Below the pieces are notes generated by a model that did no database searches, was not told the origin of the DNA, and worked only from the letters and a program-made list of their open reading frames with translations. Source: an uncultured Prevotellaceae bacterium (GTDB lineage: Bacteria; Bacteroidota; Bacteroidia; Bacteroidales; Bacteroidaceae). From it: a stretch of DNA of 64,000 nt. The stretch spans positions 22,963 through 86,962 of the forward strand of contig CACYME010000006.1 in NCBI GenBank assembly GCA_902775475.1, written 5' to 3'. Every line of letters begins with the position of its first letter. Within the stretch, counting starts at the first letter, position 1. Positions 8,234 to 17,209 of this stretch are shown here, one piece after another. A program made the translations under genes and the position numbers.

Positions 8234-9701
8234 TGAATCTCAGTGTTACGCGTGTTCCCTTTCCTTCCTTGCTCTCAATGCCGATGCTTCCGCCGTGGCG
8301 TTCCATCATACATTTCACGTAGTAGAGCCCCAGTCCGTAGCCTTTCACATTGTGACGGTCGCCCTGTGGCACGCGGTAGAAGCGGTCGCAGACATAGCGC
8401 AGCTTTTCCTGTGGTATGCCGATGCCCTTGTCGACCACTTCGATGGTATGCTCACGGCAGCGGATGGTAATGTCGGCCTCGTCGCCGTCGGAATATTTGA
8501 TGGCATTGTCGATGAGGTTGCTCACCATGGCCGTCAGGTGGTTGCGGTCGGCACGTAGCTCCAGCTCCTGCGGCTCAATGTCAATCGTGAAGCTGACGTG
8601 TCTACCTCCCTTCAGCCGGTATAGGTTGACCAGGTGTTCCACCATTTCCTTGACCCTCACCTGCTCCAGGTTCAGCTTCAGCGTGCGCCGTCGCTCCATG
8701 CTCATGCTCAGAATCTGCTCCACCATGTCGCTCAGCTTGGTGAGCTGCTCCTGGCAGATGCGCAGGTATTCCTTCTCCTTCTCAGCCAGCGTGCTGAAGT
8801 TCAGCAGCGCGTCGTTGGCTGCGTAGGCCACGCTGAGGGGCGTCTTTAGTTCGTGCGTCATGTTGTTGGTGAAGTCGGTCTTCATCTCGTCGAGTGTTCG
8901 CAGGCGCATCAGCATGTGTAGAAGATACCAGAATACGAAGGCCAGCACGGCGAGGATGACGAGCGATGCCGACAAGATGGCGGCCATCTGGCGCAGCACA
9001 GTGCTGTTCACGGGTTCCACGGTCAGACGATAGGCGGCCATCGTTTTTGGCGTGGTGTAGTAGATGAAATGCTCGGCCTTGCCCGAGGGGTGGTAGCCCG
9101 CGGTGCCGATGGTGTCGGTGGGCAGTCCGTCGTCGGCGATGGTTTCCACCCAATGCGGGCTCTTCAGCCCGCAGTCGGCCAGCAGGGCCGTCAGCAGGCT
9201 GTCGTAACGCTCCACGTCGGGCTGGGCCATGTCCTGCAAGGCCACGTGCAGGTTGCGCTGCACGGTGTAGCTCATGCCCAGCATGGGGTTCTGCTTGGTG
9301 AGCAGGCTGTCGTTGCCCAGGTCGCGGAAGAATTCCTTCACGGGGTGGGCCTTCAGCCTCTGCCGTTCCTCTTCGCTAATTTTCTGCCGGTCCAGCTGAA
9401 TGTAGGTCGAGTCGCCCACGTCCTTGCGCGTCATGGTCTCCACGTAGCTGGTGTCCACGTTGTCGTATTTCGCCCAGGCGCCAAGGGTGACGGTGCCGTG
9501 CTGGTCGGAAGAACTACTGAAGTCGCGGATGCGCAGGTCCATCTCCATGTAGTCGGCCTGCACCACGGCCTGCTGAATGCGCTGGCGCAGCAGCCGCGTC
9601 TCGTCCTGATAGAGGCGCAGCAGCCACCAGGACTGGTAGGCGAACACGGCCAGCAGCACCACCAGCGCGAGGAGCGCAATGTGTCGGATGTTTGTTTTCA
9701 T
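8226..9701 (-). CDS. membrane sensor histidine kinase
   Basis: The 491-residue kinase has an N-terminal membrane segment (about 7-27), a periplasmic sensor region (about 30-236) and a second membrane segment (about 239-262). The HisKA dimerization domain has the phospho-acceptor H283 in NNMTHELKTPLS. The HATPase domain shows N, G1 and G2 boxes (NLIDNAIKYS, VDKGIGIP, KGYGLGLYYVK). It should phosphorylate the regulator encoded immediately downstream. The periplasmic domain has no motif I recognise. The ATG lies only 5 nt after a Bacteroidota -7 box, so the mRNA is probably almost leaderless. Confidence 0.93.
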   Translation of the reverse strand: MKTNIRHIALLALVVLLAVFAYQSWWLLRLYQDETRLLRQRIQQAVVQADYMEMDLRIRDFSSSSDQHGTVTLGAWAKYDNVDTSYVETMTRKDVGDSTYIQLDRQKISEEERQRLKAHPVKEFFRDLGNDSLLTKQNPMLGMSYTVQRNLHVALQDMAQPDVERYDSLLTALLADCGLKSPHWVETIADDGLPTDTIGTAGYHPSGKAEHFIYYTTPKTMAAYRLTVEPVNSTVLRQMAAILSASLVILAVLAFVFWYLLHMLMRLRTLDEMKTDFTNNMTHELKTPLSVAYAANDALLNFSTLAEKEKEYLRICQEQLTKLSDMVEQILSMSMERRRTLKLNLEQVRVKEMVEHLVNLYRLKGGRHVSFTIDIEPQELELRADRNHLTAMVSNLIDNAIKYSDGDEADITIRCREHTIEVVDKGIGIPQEKLRYVCDRFYRVPQGDRHNVKGYGLGLYYVKCMMERHGGSIGIESKEGKGTRVTLRFNG

Positions 9702-9706
9702 TGCTG

Positions 9707-9714
9707 CAAAGATA
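9707..9714 (-). promoter_or_regulatory. promoter -7 box of the two-component operon
   Basis: On the minus strand TATCTTTG lies 5 nt upstream of the kinase ATG. I do not see a clear -33 TTTG at the usual spacing. The position implies a leaderless or almost leaderless transcript. Confidence 0.55.
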
Positions 9715-9789
9715 ACACATTCCTGGCGAAAGGGCGAAAAACGTTAAGCCTAAATAACATTTCTCTTAAGACTTGATAAGCGAAAAGCT

Positions 9790-9820
9790 TTTGCCGTTCC
9801 TGAAACTCTGCCTACCTTTG
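9790..9820 (+). promoter_or_regulatory. promoter of the outer-membrane barrel gene
   Basis: TTTG (9790-9793), 19 bp, then TACCTTTG (9813-9820) is a consensus Bacteroidota promoter. The -7 box ends 5 nt before the ATG at 9826, so the transcript should be almost leaderless. It faces away from the kinase promoter; the two -7 boxes are about 100 bp apart. Confidence 0.8.
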
Positions 9821-9825
9821 CAGCC

Positions 9826-11853
9826 ATGAAACAGCAAGCAACCTTGGCGCTGTGGCTCGTCGCAACGATGGCCGGCGCACAGACAGATTCTCTTCGCCTC
9901 GACAGCCTCATGCACACGCTGCCAGAGGTCATGGTCAGGGGCGAGCGCCCCTTGGTGCATGCCGAGCAGGGACGCCTCGTCTTCGACCTGCCCCACCTCA
10001 TCCGTGACAAGGGCATCGCCACGGCCTACGACGCGCTGAAGGAGCTGCCCGGCGTGACCGAGCAAGACCAGCAGTTGTTGCTGACGGGGCGCCCCGTCAC
10101 CCTCATCATCGACGGGAAAGCCTCGACGCTCTCGGCCAGTCAGGTGGCCCAACTGCTGAAGACGCTGCCTGCCAGCCGCATCAGCAATGCCGAGGTGATG
10201 TATGCCGCACCGGCCCGCTATCGGGTGCACGGCCAGGTCATCAACCTGAACCTGCGCCACGACGAGGCCCACCACGTGCGGCAGGGGCAGGCCCGTCTGG
10301 GCTACGAGCAGCAGCACGACGCCCTCTTCACCGAGGCCGCCAGCTTCTTCATGCAAGAGGGCCGCTGGACAGCCGACGCGATGTACAGTCACAGTCATGG
10401 CCGCACATTCCATGAAGGCGATACCCGCTCGCTGCACTCACAGGCTATGGGCCAGCTCTACGACATCCGCTCGCGCAGCCTGGTGCCGGGACGGAAGCAC
10501 AGCCACGACTATCGGCTGGAGCTGGCCTGCGGCAAGGTGTTCAGCCTGGCCTACACGGGCAATTATCAGACAGCCCACAACACCAGCACCGCCGACGGCA
10601 GCATCGCCACCATCGCCCGAGGGCACAACCGCCACACGCTGCACAATCTGCGGGCCGACCTCAGCCTGCCCTTCGGCCTGCGTGCCGGTGCCGACTTCAC
10701 CCATTACGATGCCCCCTTGACGGGTGTGCTCAGCGGCCATTTGCCCACGGGAAAGCTCGACTACGTGATGGAGAGCCGCCAGCGCATCAGCACCTGGAAA
10801 TGGTTTGCCGACATGGAGCATCGCCTGCCCCACGACTGGCAGCTGAACTACGGCACCTCCTACACCACGACGAGCGACCGCAGCCACCAGCACTACAACA
10901 TCGACGGAATGAACTCCTCGGCCCGGCTCCGCGAGCGCATGGCCAATCTCTATGTGGGAGGCAGCAGAAGCTGGGGTAAACATCTCTCTCTCGACCTCTC
11001 TTTTGCTGCCGAACACTTTTCCAACGCCGCCTACCGCGAGTGGGCGCCGTTCCCCCAGCTGACGCTGGCCTACACCCCTGCCGAGGGCCATCTGCTTCAG
11101 CTGGCCCTGACGGGCAGTCGCTCCTATCCGGAATACTGGGCCGTGACCAGTGCCAAGGGCTATACCGACGGCGGCTATGGCGAGGTAACGGGCAATCCCG
11201 GCCTGCGGCCTGCCAAGGACCGCCAGCTGCAGCTGGTGTGGCTCTTGCATGGCAAATATCAGATGGCCGTCTGGTTCCAGCATACCGACGACTATTTCGT
11301 GCAGACCTGCTATCAGCGCCAAGACCGGCTGGTGCTCGACTATCGCCACCTGAACTTCGACTTCCGCCAGCAGGCAGGCCTCATGGTCTATGCTCCCGTC
11401 AGGGTGGGGCAGTGGCTGCAGTCGGCGGCCTCGGCCTATCTGCTGTGGAGCCGCGAGAAGGATTCCGACTTCTACGACCTGCCCTTCGACCGCAGCATCG
11501 TCAGCGTGATGGCCAACGTGCGCACCACGCTCAGGCTCTCCCCGGTGTTCAGCATGAACGTCAATGCCTTTGCCCGCAGCAAGGCCTATCAGGGACTCTT
11601 CGACCTGCCGGCCTCGGGCAACCTGACCGTGGAACTGGTGGCCAGGGCGCTGGGAGAGCGCCTTACGGTGAAGGCCTACGGTACCAACCTGCTGCGCACC
11701 AATGCCATCCACCCCGAGATGAACTACCGCTCGCAGCACTACCGCATGGGCTACGCCGACTATCGTGAGCTGGGGCTCACCGCCACCTACAGCTTCGGCG
11801 GCTATCAGGAGCGCCAGCATCGACGGGTGGACACCTCGCGTCTGCGCCAGTAG
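9826..11853 (+). CDS. outer-membrane beta-barrel protein (OMP_b-brl_3 / TonB-receptor-like)
   Basis: The 675-residue protein has a signal peptide (about 1-19, ending MAGAQT). A plug-like region follows (about 30-145) with YDALKELPGVTEQDQQLLLTGRPVTLIIDGK. The rest, about 500 residues, is rich in alternating aromatic residues typical of outer-membrane strands, ending in ELGLTATYSFGGYQ. This fits the Bacteroidota outer-membrane beta-barrel family related to TonB-dependent receptors. No carboxypeptidase-like N-terminal domain, SusC signature or SusD partner is present. Substrate is unknown. It is divergent from, and possibly regulated by, the adjacent two-component system. Confidence 0.8.
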   Translation: MKQQATLALWLVATMAGAQTDSLRLDSLMHTLPEVMVRGERPLVHAEQGRLVFDLPHLIRDKGIATAYDALKELPGVTEQDQQLLLTGRPVTLIIDGKASTLSASQVAQLLKTLPASRISNAEVMYAAPARYRVHGQVINLNLRHDEAHHVRQGQARLGYEQQHDALFTEAASFFMQEGRWTADAMYSHSHGRTFHEGDTRSLHSQAMGQLYDIRSRSLVPGRKHSHDYRLELACGKVFSLAYTGNYQTAHNTSTADGSIATIARGHNRHTLHNLRADLSLPFGLRAGADFTHYDAPLTGVLSGHLPTGKLDYVMESRQRISTWKWFADMEHRLPHDWQLNYGTSYTTTSDRSHQHYNIDGMNSSARLRERMANLYVGGSRSWGKHLSLDLSFAAEHFSNAAYREWAPFPQLTLAYTPAEGHLLQLALTGSRSYPEYWAVTSAKGYTDGGYGEVTGNPGLRPAKDRQLQLVWLLHGKYQMAVWFQHTDDYFVQTCYQRQDRLVLDYRHLNFDFRQQAGLMVYAPVRVGQWLQSAASAYLLWSREKDSDFYDLPFDRSIVSVMANVRTTLRLSPVFSMNVNAFARSKAYQGLFDLPASGNLTVELVARALGERLTVKAYGTNLLRTNAIHPEMNYRSQHYRMGYADYRELGLTATYSFGGYQERQHRRVDTSRLRQ

Positions 11854-11892
11854 CCGATAAGCAGGAGACCGTCTGGGAGAGGGCTGCCGTCA

Positions 11893-12102
11893 GTTCTCAG
11901 CAGGGAAGGCAGCGGCCGCTGCCAATGATTTTCCCGCCCGCTGCCATTATTGGCAGCGGCCGCTGCCAATATCGTCGGCGTCCGCTGCCAACCGAAATCC
12001 CGCTCCGGTGTGGCCTGGGCCCCATTTGTCGCCGCCTTTTTCCTCGCATCCCTGCTGTTGTGGCGAAGCGAGAGGTCTTTCGGGTTGCTTGGCTTTCCTT
12101 TG
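11893..12102 (+). repeat. dispersed MITE-like element, trimmed copy 1
   Basis: This roughly 210-bp stretch matches the inside of the elements at 24098-24391 and 52046-52343 (the latter inverted). It runs from GTTCTCAGCAGGGAAGG through repeated GGCAGCGGCCGCTGCC palindromes to GGCTTTCCTTTG. Both terminal inverted repeats present in the other copies are missing. The right edge joins TTTGAAAATTTGATGTGC, a phrase also found near 281. It fills most of the gap before the pectinase promoter. Confidence 0.85.
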
Positions 12103-12198
12103 AAAATTTGATGTGCTTAAAAATGCGAGGAAGAGGGGCTCTGGCTTCGCCGAAGTTTCTTTCGTTCGGAAAAGCAAATGAAAAAAACGCGATTTTTC

Positions 12199-12229
12199 TT
12201 TGCTTTTCGCTCACTTATTCGTAACTTTG
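12199..12229 (+). promoter_or_regulatory. promoter of the pectinase operon
   Basis: TTTG (12199-12202), 19 bp, then TAACTTTG (12222-12229) fits the Bacteroidota consensus and lies 28 nt before the ATG at 12258. The 19-bp spacer is identical to that of the holA promoter at 55938-55968, which suggests a duplicated promoter cassette. Confidence 0.8.
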
Positions 12230-12257
12230 CAGCCAACAAACTAAAACAAATCAACCC

Positions 12258-15200
12258 ATGAAGCGATTCCTACATCTATTGCTGCTGGCGGTCCTCGTGT
12301 CCGCAGCATCCAGTGCTGCCGTCTGGGACGAGCAGACCTATCGGCAAATTGAACAGAGCATCAAGGCTCCGCAGATTGCCGACCGTGAGTTCCTGATTAC
12401 CAAGTTCGGGGCAAAATCCACCGCAGAGCCCGCCGGACAGGCGGCCGACGCTGCTGCCCGCAACCAGAAGGCCATTCAGAAGGCCATCGACAAGTGTTCG
12501 AAGAAGGGTGGGGGACGCGTGGTGGTGCCCGCAGGGCAGACGTTCCTCACGGGGGCCATCCAGCTGAAGAGCGGCGTCAGCCTTGAGGTGCAGGAGGGGG
12601 CCGTGCTGCGCTTCGCCTTCCAGCCCGAACTCTACCCCATCGTGGAAACGTCGTGGGAAGGTCTCGACTGCTACAACCTGTCGCCCTGCGTCTATGCCTA
12701 TCAGGCCACTGACATTGCCCTGACGGGCAAGGGCACCATCGACGGCGGCGGCTCGCGCGAGACGTGGTGGCCCTGGTGCGGCTCACCCCGTTACGGCTGG
12801 GAGGAGGGCACCGTCAGCCAGAAGATAGAGGCCCGTCCGCGCCTGCTGAAGAACGGCGAGGACGGCGTGCCCATGCGCGACGAGCAGGGACGGCCCACGA
12901 AGGAGCGCACCTTCGGACCGCAGGACGGTCTGCGCCCCCAGCTGGTGTGCTTCAACCAGTGCCAGCGCGTGCTCATCGAGGACGTCACGCTGCTCGACTC
13001 CCCCTTCTGGGTCATCCATCCCCTGAAGTCGCAGGACGTCACCGTGCGCCGTGTGCGCATCAACAACGACGGCCCCAACGGCGACGGATGCGACCCCGAG
13101 TCGTGCGACCGCGTGCTCATCGAGAACTGCTACTTCAATACCGGCGACGACTGCATCGCCATCAAGAGCGGGCGCAACCGCGACGGCCGCGAGCGCGCCA
13201 TGCCCTCGCAGAACATCATCATCCGCAACTGCGAGATGAAGAACGGCCACGGCGGCGTGGTCATAGGCTCGGAAATCAGCGGAGGTGCCAGGAACATCTT
13301 CGCCCACGACTGCACGATGGACTCGCCCAACCTGGACCGCGTGCTCCGCATAAAGACCAACTCATGCCGGGGCGGCATCATCGAGCGCATCTTCGTGAAG
13401 GACATCAAGGTGGGCCAGTGCGGTGAGAGCGTGCTGAAAATCAACCTCGACTACGAGCACAACGAGATTTGCTGCCGTGGCAACTACCCCACGGTGCGCA
13501 ACGTGCTGATGGAAAACGTCACCTGCGAGAAATCGAAGTACGGTGTGCAGATCATCGGCCTCGACGAGGACACCTACGTCAGCGACATCGACGTGCGCAA
13601 CTGCCGCTTCAACGGCGTGCAGCAGGGCAACACCATCACGGGCAAGACCAGCGGCGTGCGCTTCGACCGCCTGTTCATCAACGGCTCGCTGACGCTGCAG
13701 GAGAAGCCCTACAAGCACTACTCGGAGTGGATGACGCGCTCGGAGATGAAGCGTGTGCCGCAGTCGTACATGCTCGACTTCTCGTCGAAGCCCAAGTGGA
13801 GCTACGTCATGGGCATCGAGCTGGAAGGCATGCTCGACACCTATCTGCGCTATGGCGGCGAGGACATCCGGCGCTATTGCCAGATGTACACCGACACGAT
13901 GATCAACGACAAGGGCGAGATTCGCGGCTACAACATCCTCGACTATAACCTCGACAACATCCGCACCGGCCACTTCGTCACCCGCATGTACCAGCAGTGG
14001 CCCGAGCCGAAGAACCTTGTGGCCATGCAGACCATGATGAAGCAGCTGCAGGACCAGCCGCGCACCAAGGCCGACAAGGTCTACTGGCACAAGGCCATCT
14101 ATGCCTATCAGGTGTGGCTCGACGGCATCTTCATGGGCTTGCCCTATCGCTGCCTGACGGCTCCCATCATGGAGAAGAATGCTAAAGGCAACCGTAAATC
14201 TCAAACCTCAAACCTCAAATCTCAAACCATCTACGACGATGCCGTGGACCAGCTGCTGATTACCTACCAGCGCACGCTCGACCCCAAGACGGGCCTGAAC
14301 CGCCATGCCTACGACGAGACGCGCAAGGCCTTCTGGGCCGACCCGCAGACAGGACTGAGCCAGCACTGCTGGGGACGAGCCCAGGGATGGTACACCATGG
14401 CCCTCATCGAGGTGCTCGACGCCCTGCCCGAGGACTATGCACGCCGCAGCGAGGTCATCGGCCTGTTGCAGAAGGACTTCGACGCCATCCTGAAGTGGCA
14501 GGACAAGCAGTCGGGTGTTTGGTATCAGGTGATGGACTCGCCGGGACGTGAGGGTAACTATCTGGAGAGCACCTGCTCTGCCATGTTCACCTACGCCCTG
14601 CTGAAGGCCTACCGCAAGGGCTACGTGGGCACGAAATACCGCGATGCGGGCATCCGGGCCTATAAGGGCATCATCAATCATTTCATACGTGTGAATGAGG
14701 ACAAGACCATCTCGCTGACCAACTGTTGCGCCGTGGCCGGACTCGGCCCTGCCGCCACCGACGAGGTCGTAGCCGCCATGAAGCAGGTGAATCCCAAGGG
14801 CAGCGTGAAGGAGAACCGTCGGCGCGACGGGGGCTATGCCTACTATCTGTCGGAGCCTATACGCGACAACGACGCCAAGGGCATTGGCCCGTTCATCTGG
14901 GCTTCGCTCGAAATGGAGATGATGGGCTATGACTCCGAGAACATCGAGCGGCCCATTAACCGGCAGTCGGTCGTCTCGCGCAACAATCCCGTCATCACCA
15001 GCGCCGACCCTCTGGCTTCGCTCACCGTGGGCAACGGACACTTTGCAACGACGGTCGACGTCACGGGAATGCAGTCGTTCCCTTTTGATTACGAGGCAGG
15101 TGTGCCTCTGACAGCCATGTCCGACTGGGGATGGCATAAGTTCGAAAACACCAACGGCCTGACACCCGCCGAAAGTGAGAAGACTTTCGACCTGGGCCAC

Positions 15201-17165
15201 GGCCATCCTGAGGTCTACGCCGTGGAGTATAAAAAAGGTGGACGCGAACAGGAGGCAACCACCTACTTCCGCGTCAACCCTCATCGCCTGAACCTCGGGG
15301 CCATTGGGCTGGAGCTGTCACCATCTGCCTCAGATGGTTCCGCCATCCGTCTAACCGACCTCAGCGGCATCCGCCAAGAGCTGAAGCTCTACGACGGCAT
15401 CATCGAGTCGCACTTCGCGGTCGACGCTTACCCCGTCGGCGTTACGACAGCCGCCCTTCAAGACAAAGATGCCGTCGTCTATCGCATCAAGACACCATTG
15501 CTGAAGGATGGGCGTTGTCACGTGGCCATCCGCTTCCCTTATCCCACTGGCAAGCATGCCGACGATGCCGCCGACTGGACGAAGCCTGAGAGTCACTCCT
15601 CGCGCATCCTGATGAATGCTCACACGCATGTCGCCGACACCATCATCAACCGCCATTCCGCCATCATCGAGCATGTTATCGACGGCACACGCTATTATCT
15701 CCAGCTGCGGTGGGAAGGTGATGCCGTGCTGGAAGAAACCGCACGCCATGCCTTCAAACTCACCCCTGCCCATCAGGCCGACGTGTTTTCATTCGAGGCC
15801 ATGTATAGCCCCACTCTTGAGGCGTTGGCTACCGATGGATTCTTCTATGAGCAGAGCCTAAAGGCCGTCATCAAGGCATGGAACCGCTGGTGGCAGCAGG
15901 GTGGCATCGTCGATTTCTCTGACTGCACCGACCCGCGCGCCAAGGAACTGGAGCGCCGCGTGGTGCTCTCGCAGTACCTTACCCAAGTGAACTGTGCCAA
16001 CAACATGCCCCCGCAGGAAACGGGCCTGACCTACAATTCGTGGTTTGGACGTCCGCATCTGGAGATGACTTGGTGGCACATGGTCGATTTTGCGTTGTGG
16101 AACCGGCCCCAGACCGTTGCCACGGTACTCGACTGGTACAATAAGGTCGCTTATCCCGTGGCCAGGCAGATTGCACAGCGTCAGGGTTTCAAGGGCATCC
16201 GCTGGATGAAGATGACCGACCCATGGGCCGGCGAGGCTCCCTCGAACACTGGCTCGTTCCTCATCTGGCAGCAGCCACATTATATATATATGGCTGAAGA
16301 AATGTACCGTGCCAACCCCTCCAAGGAAACGCTCGCCAAATATGCCCGGCAGGTGGAGGAGACAGCTGAGTTCATGGCCGACTTCGTCACCCCTCTTTCT
16401 GTGGGTCGTGGAAAGGCCAGGACCCAGCAATACCACCTCATCGGCGCCACCGCCATGCAGGAGTCGATGTCGAAGGACTTCAGTTTTGACCATCCCTTCG
16501 AGCTGGCCTACTGGAGCTACGGCCTGCGCGTGGCCAACGACTGGCGCGAGCGCCAGGGCCTGCCCCGCCATGCCGACTGGGATGCCATCAGCAAGAGCAT
16601 GGCTCCGCTGCCGCAGAATGCTGAGGGCATCTATACCGCCGGAAGGCCCAAGGGCAAGACCGACAACCTGAAGAGTTTCGACCCCTTCGATGCCGTTGGT
16701 GCCAATGCCAAGCCCGTCATGGCCACCGAGACCTTCGCTGAGAAGTGCCGCAACGACCATCCCGCCGTTCTCGGACCCTTCGGCCTGCTCCCCTCTCGTC
16801 AAGTATGTTGCGATGCCATCGCAACAACCAAGACCCTCGACTGGGTGATGCAGAACTGGAACTGGGCTACCACTTGGGGCTGGGACTACGGCATGGTGGC
16901 CATGGCTGCAGCCCGTCTGGGCCAGCCCGAGACAGCCCTGAAGGCTTTGCTCATCGACACGCAGAAGAACACCTACCTGCCGAATGGCCACAACTTCCAG
17001 ACAGCTGACCGCCTGCGCATCTACCTGCCCGGCAACGGAGCGCTGCTCACCGCCGTGGCGATGATGTGTGCCGGTTGGGACGGTTGCCTGACTCCCAGCA
17101 ATCCCGGCTTCCCGCAGGACGGCACATGGAACGTTCGGTGGGAGGGCCTGCAGCGCATGCAGTGA
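12258..17165 (+). CDS. three-part pectinase: GH28 polygalacturonase, GH105 hydrolase, (alpha/alpha)6 glycosidase-like domain
   Basis: The 1635-residue secreted protein has a signal peptide (1-20). Residues about 40-500 form a GH28 beta-helix with the catalytic set D276 (NGD), D297/D298 (TGDDC), H331 (GHGG) and R364/K366 (RIKTN). Residues about 520-890 match GH105 unsaturated uronyl hydrolases: WLDGIFMGLP, LNRHAYDE and CWGRAQGWYTMAL. Residues about 915-1635 show a sandwich region, then helices with NSWFGRPHLEMTWWHMVDF. This resembles six-hairpin glycosidases of the GH65/GH95 clan, but I cannot name the family. Residues 645-657 come from a heptamer repeat. Cutting polygalacturonan and hydrolysing unsaturated uronides would be joined in one chain. 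It is the first gene of the pectin operon. Confidence 0.88.
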   Translation: MKRFLHLLLLAVLVSAASSAAVWDEQTYRQIEQSIKAPQIADREFLITKFGAKSTAEPAGQAADAAARNQKAIQKAIDKCSKKGGGRVVVPAGQTFLTGAIQLKSGVSLEVQEGAVLRFAFQPELYPIVETSWEGLDCYNLSPCVYAYQATDIALTGKGTIDGGGSRETWWPWCGSPRYGWEEGTVSQKIEARPRLLKNGEDGVPMRDEQGRPTKERTFGPQDGLRPQLVCFNQCQRVLIEDVTLLDSPFWVIHPLKSQDVTVRRVRINNDGPNGDGCDPESCDRVLIENCYFNTGDDCIAIKSGRNRDGRERAMPSQNIIIRNCEMKNGHGGVVIGSEISGGARNIFAHDCTMDSPNLDRVLRIKTNSCRGGIIERIFVKDIKVGQCGESVLKINLDYEHNEICCRGNYPTVRNVLMENVTCEKSKYGVQIIGLDEDTYVSDIDVRNCRFNGVQQGNTITGKTSGVRFDRLFINGSLTLQEKPYKHYSEWMTRSEMKRVPQSYMLDFSSKPKWSYVMGIELEGMLDTYLRYGGEDIRRYCQMYTDTMINDKGEIRGYNILDYNLDNIRTGHFVTRMYQQWPEPKNLVAMQTMMKQLQDQPRTKADKVYWHKAIYAYQVWLDGIFMGLPYRCLTAPIMEKNAKGNRKSQTSNLKSQTIYDDAVDQLLITYQRTLDPKTGLNRHAYDETRKAFWADPQTGLSQHCWGRAQGWYTMALIEVLDALPEDYARRSEVIGLLQKDFDAILKWQDKQSGVWYQVMDSPGREGNYLESTCSAMFTYALLKAYRKGYVGTKYRDAGIRAYKGIINHFIRVNEDKTISLTNCCAVAGLGPAATDEVVAAMKQVNPKGSVKENRRRDGGYAYYLSEPIRDNDAKGIGPFIWASLEMEMMGYDSENIERPINRQSVVSRNNPVITSADPLASLTVGNGHFATTVDVTGMQSFPFDYEAGVPLTAMSDWGWHKFENTNGLTPAESEKTFDLGHGHPEVYAVEYKKGGREQEATTYFRVNPHRLNLGAIGLELSPSASDGSAIRLTDLSGIRQELKLYDGIIESHFAVDAYPVGVTTAALQDKDAVVYRIKTPLLKDGRCHVAIRFPYPTGKHADDAADWTKPESHSSRILMNAHTHVADTIINRHSAIIEHVIDGTRYYLQLRWEGDAVLEETARHAFKLTPAHQADVFSFEAMYSPTLEALATDGFFYEQSLKAVIKAWNRWWQQGGIVDFSDCTDPRAKELERRVVLSQYLTQVNCANNMPPQETGLTYNSWFGRPHLEMTWWHMVDFALWNRPQTVATVLDWYNKVAYPVARQIAQRQGFKGIRWMKMTDPWAGEAPSNTGSFLIWQQPHYIYMAEEMYRANPSKETLAKYARQVEETAEFMADFVTPLSVGRGKARTQQYHLIGATAMQESMSKDFSFDHPFELAYWSYGLRVANDWRERQGLPRHADWDAISKSMAPLPQNAEGIYTAGRPKGKTDNLKSFDPFDAVGANAKPVMATETFAEKCRNDHPAVLGPFGLLPSRQVCCDAIATTKTLDWVMQNWNWATTWGWDYGMVAMAAARLGQPETALKALLIDTQKNTYLPNGHNFQTADRLRIYLPGNGALLTAVAMMCAGWDGCLTPSNPGFPQDGTWNVRWEGLQRMQ
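14196..14229 (+). repeat. heptamer repeat inside the GH105 domain
   Basis: About four tandem 7-nt units of the type (C/T)CTCAAA are read in frame as SQTSNLKSQT (residues 648-657), between the PYRCLTAPIMEK and IYDDAVDQ segments of GH105. They probably form a small surface loop. The composition resembles the heptamer block inside trpF. Confidence 0.8.
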
Positions 17166-17209
17166 TGGGAATTTATACTTTAGACATTTATAATTAGACT
17201 TTAGACAAC

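Noticed and set aside
11897-12224. Short proteins repeated in the three MITE copies (for example sequences with YWQRPLPI)
   Set aside because: They occur in several frames and on both strands because the DNA repeats. They lack starts in common and differ in frame, so conservation is of DNA, not protein.
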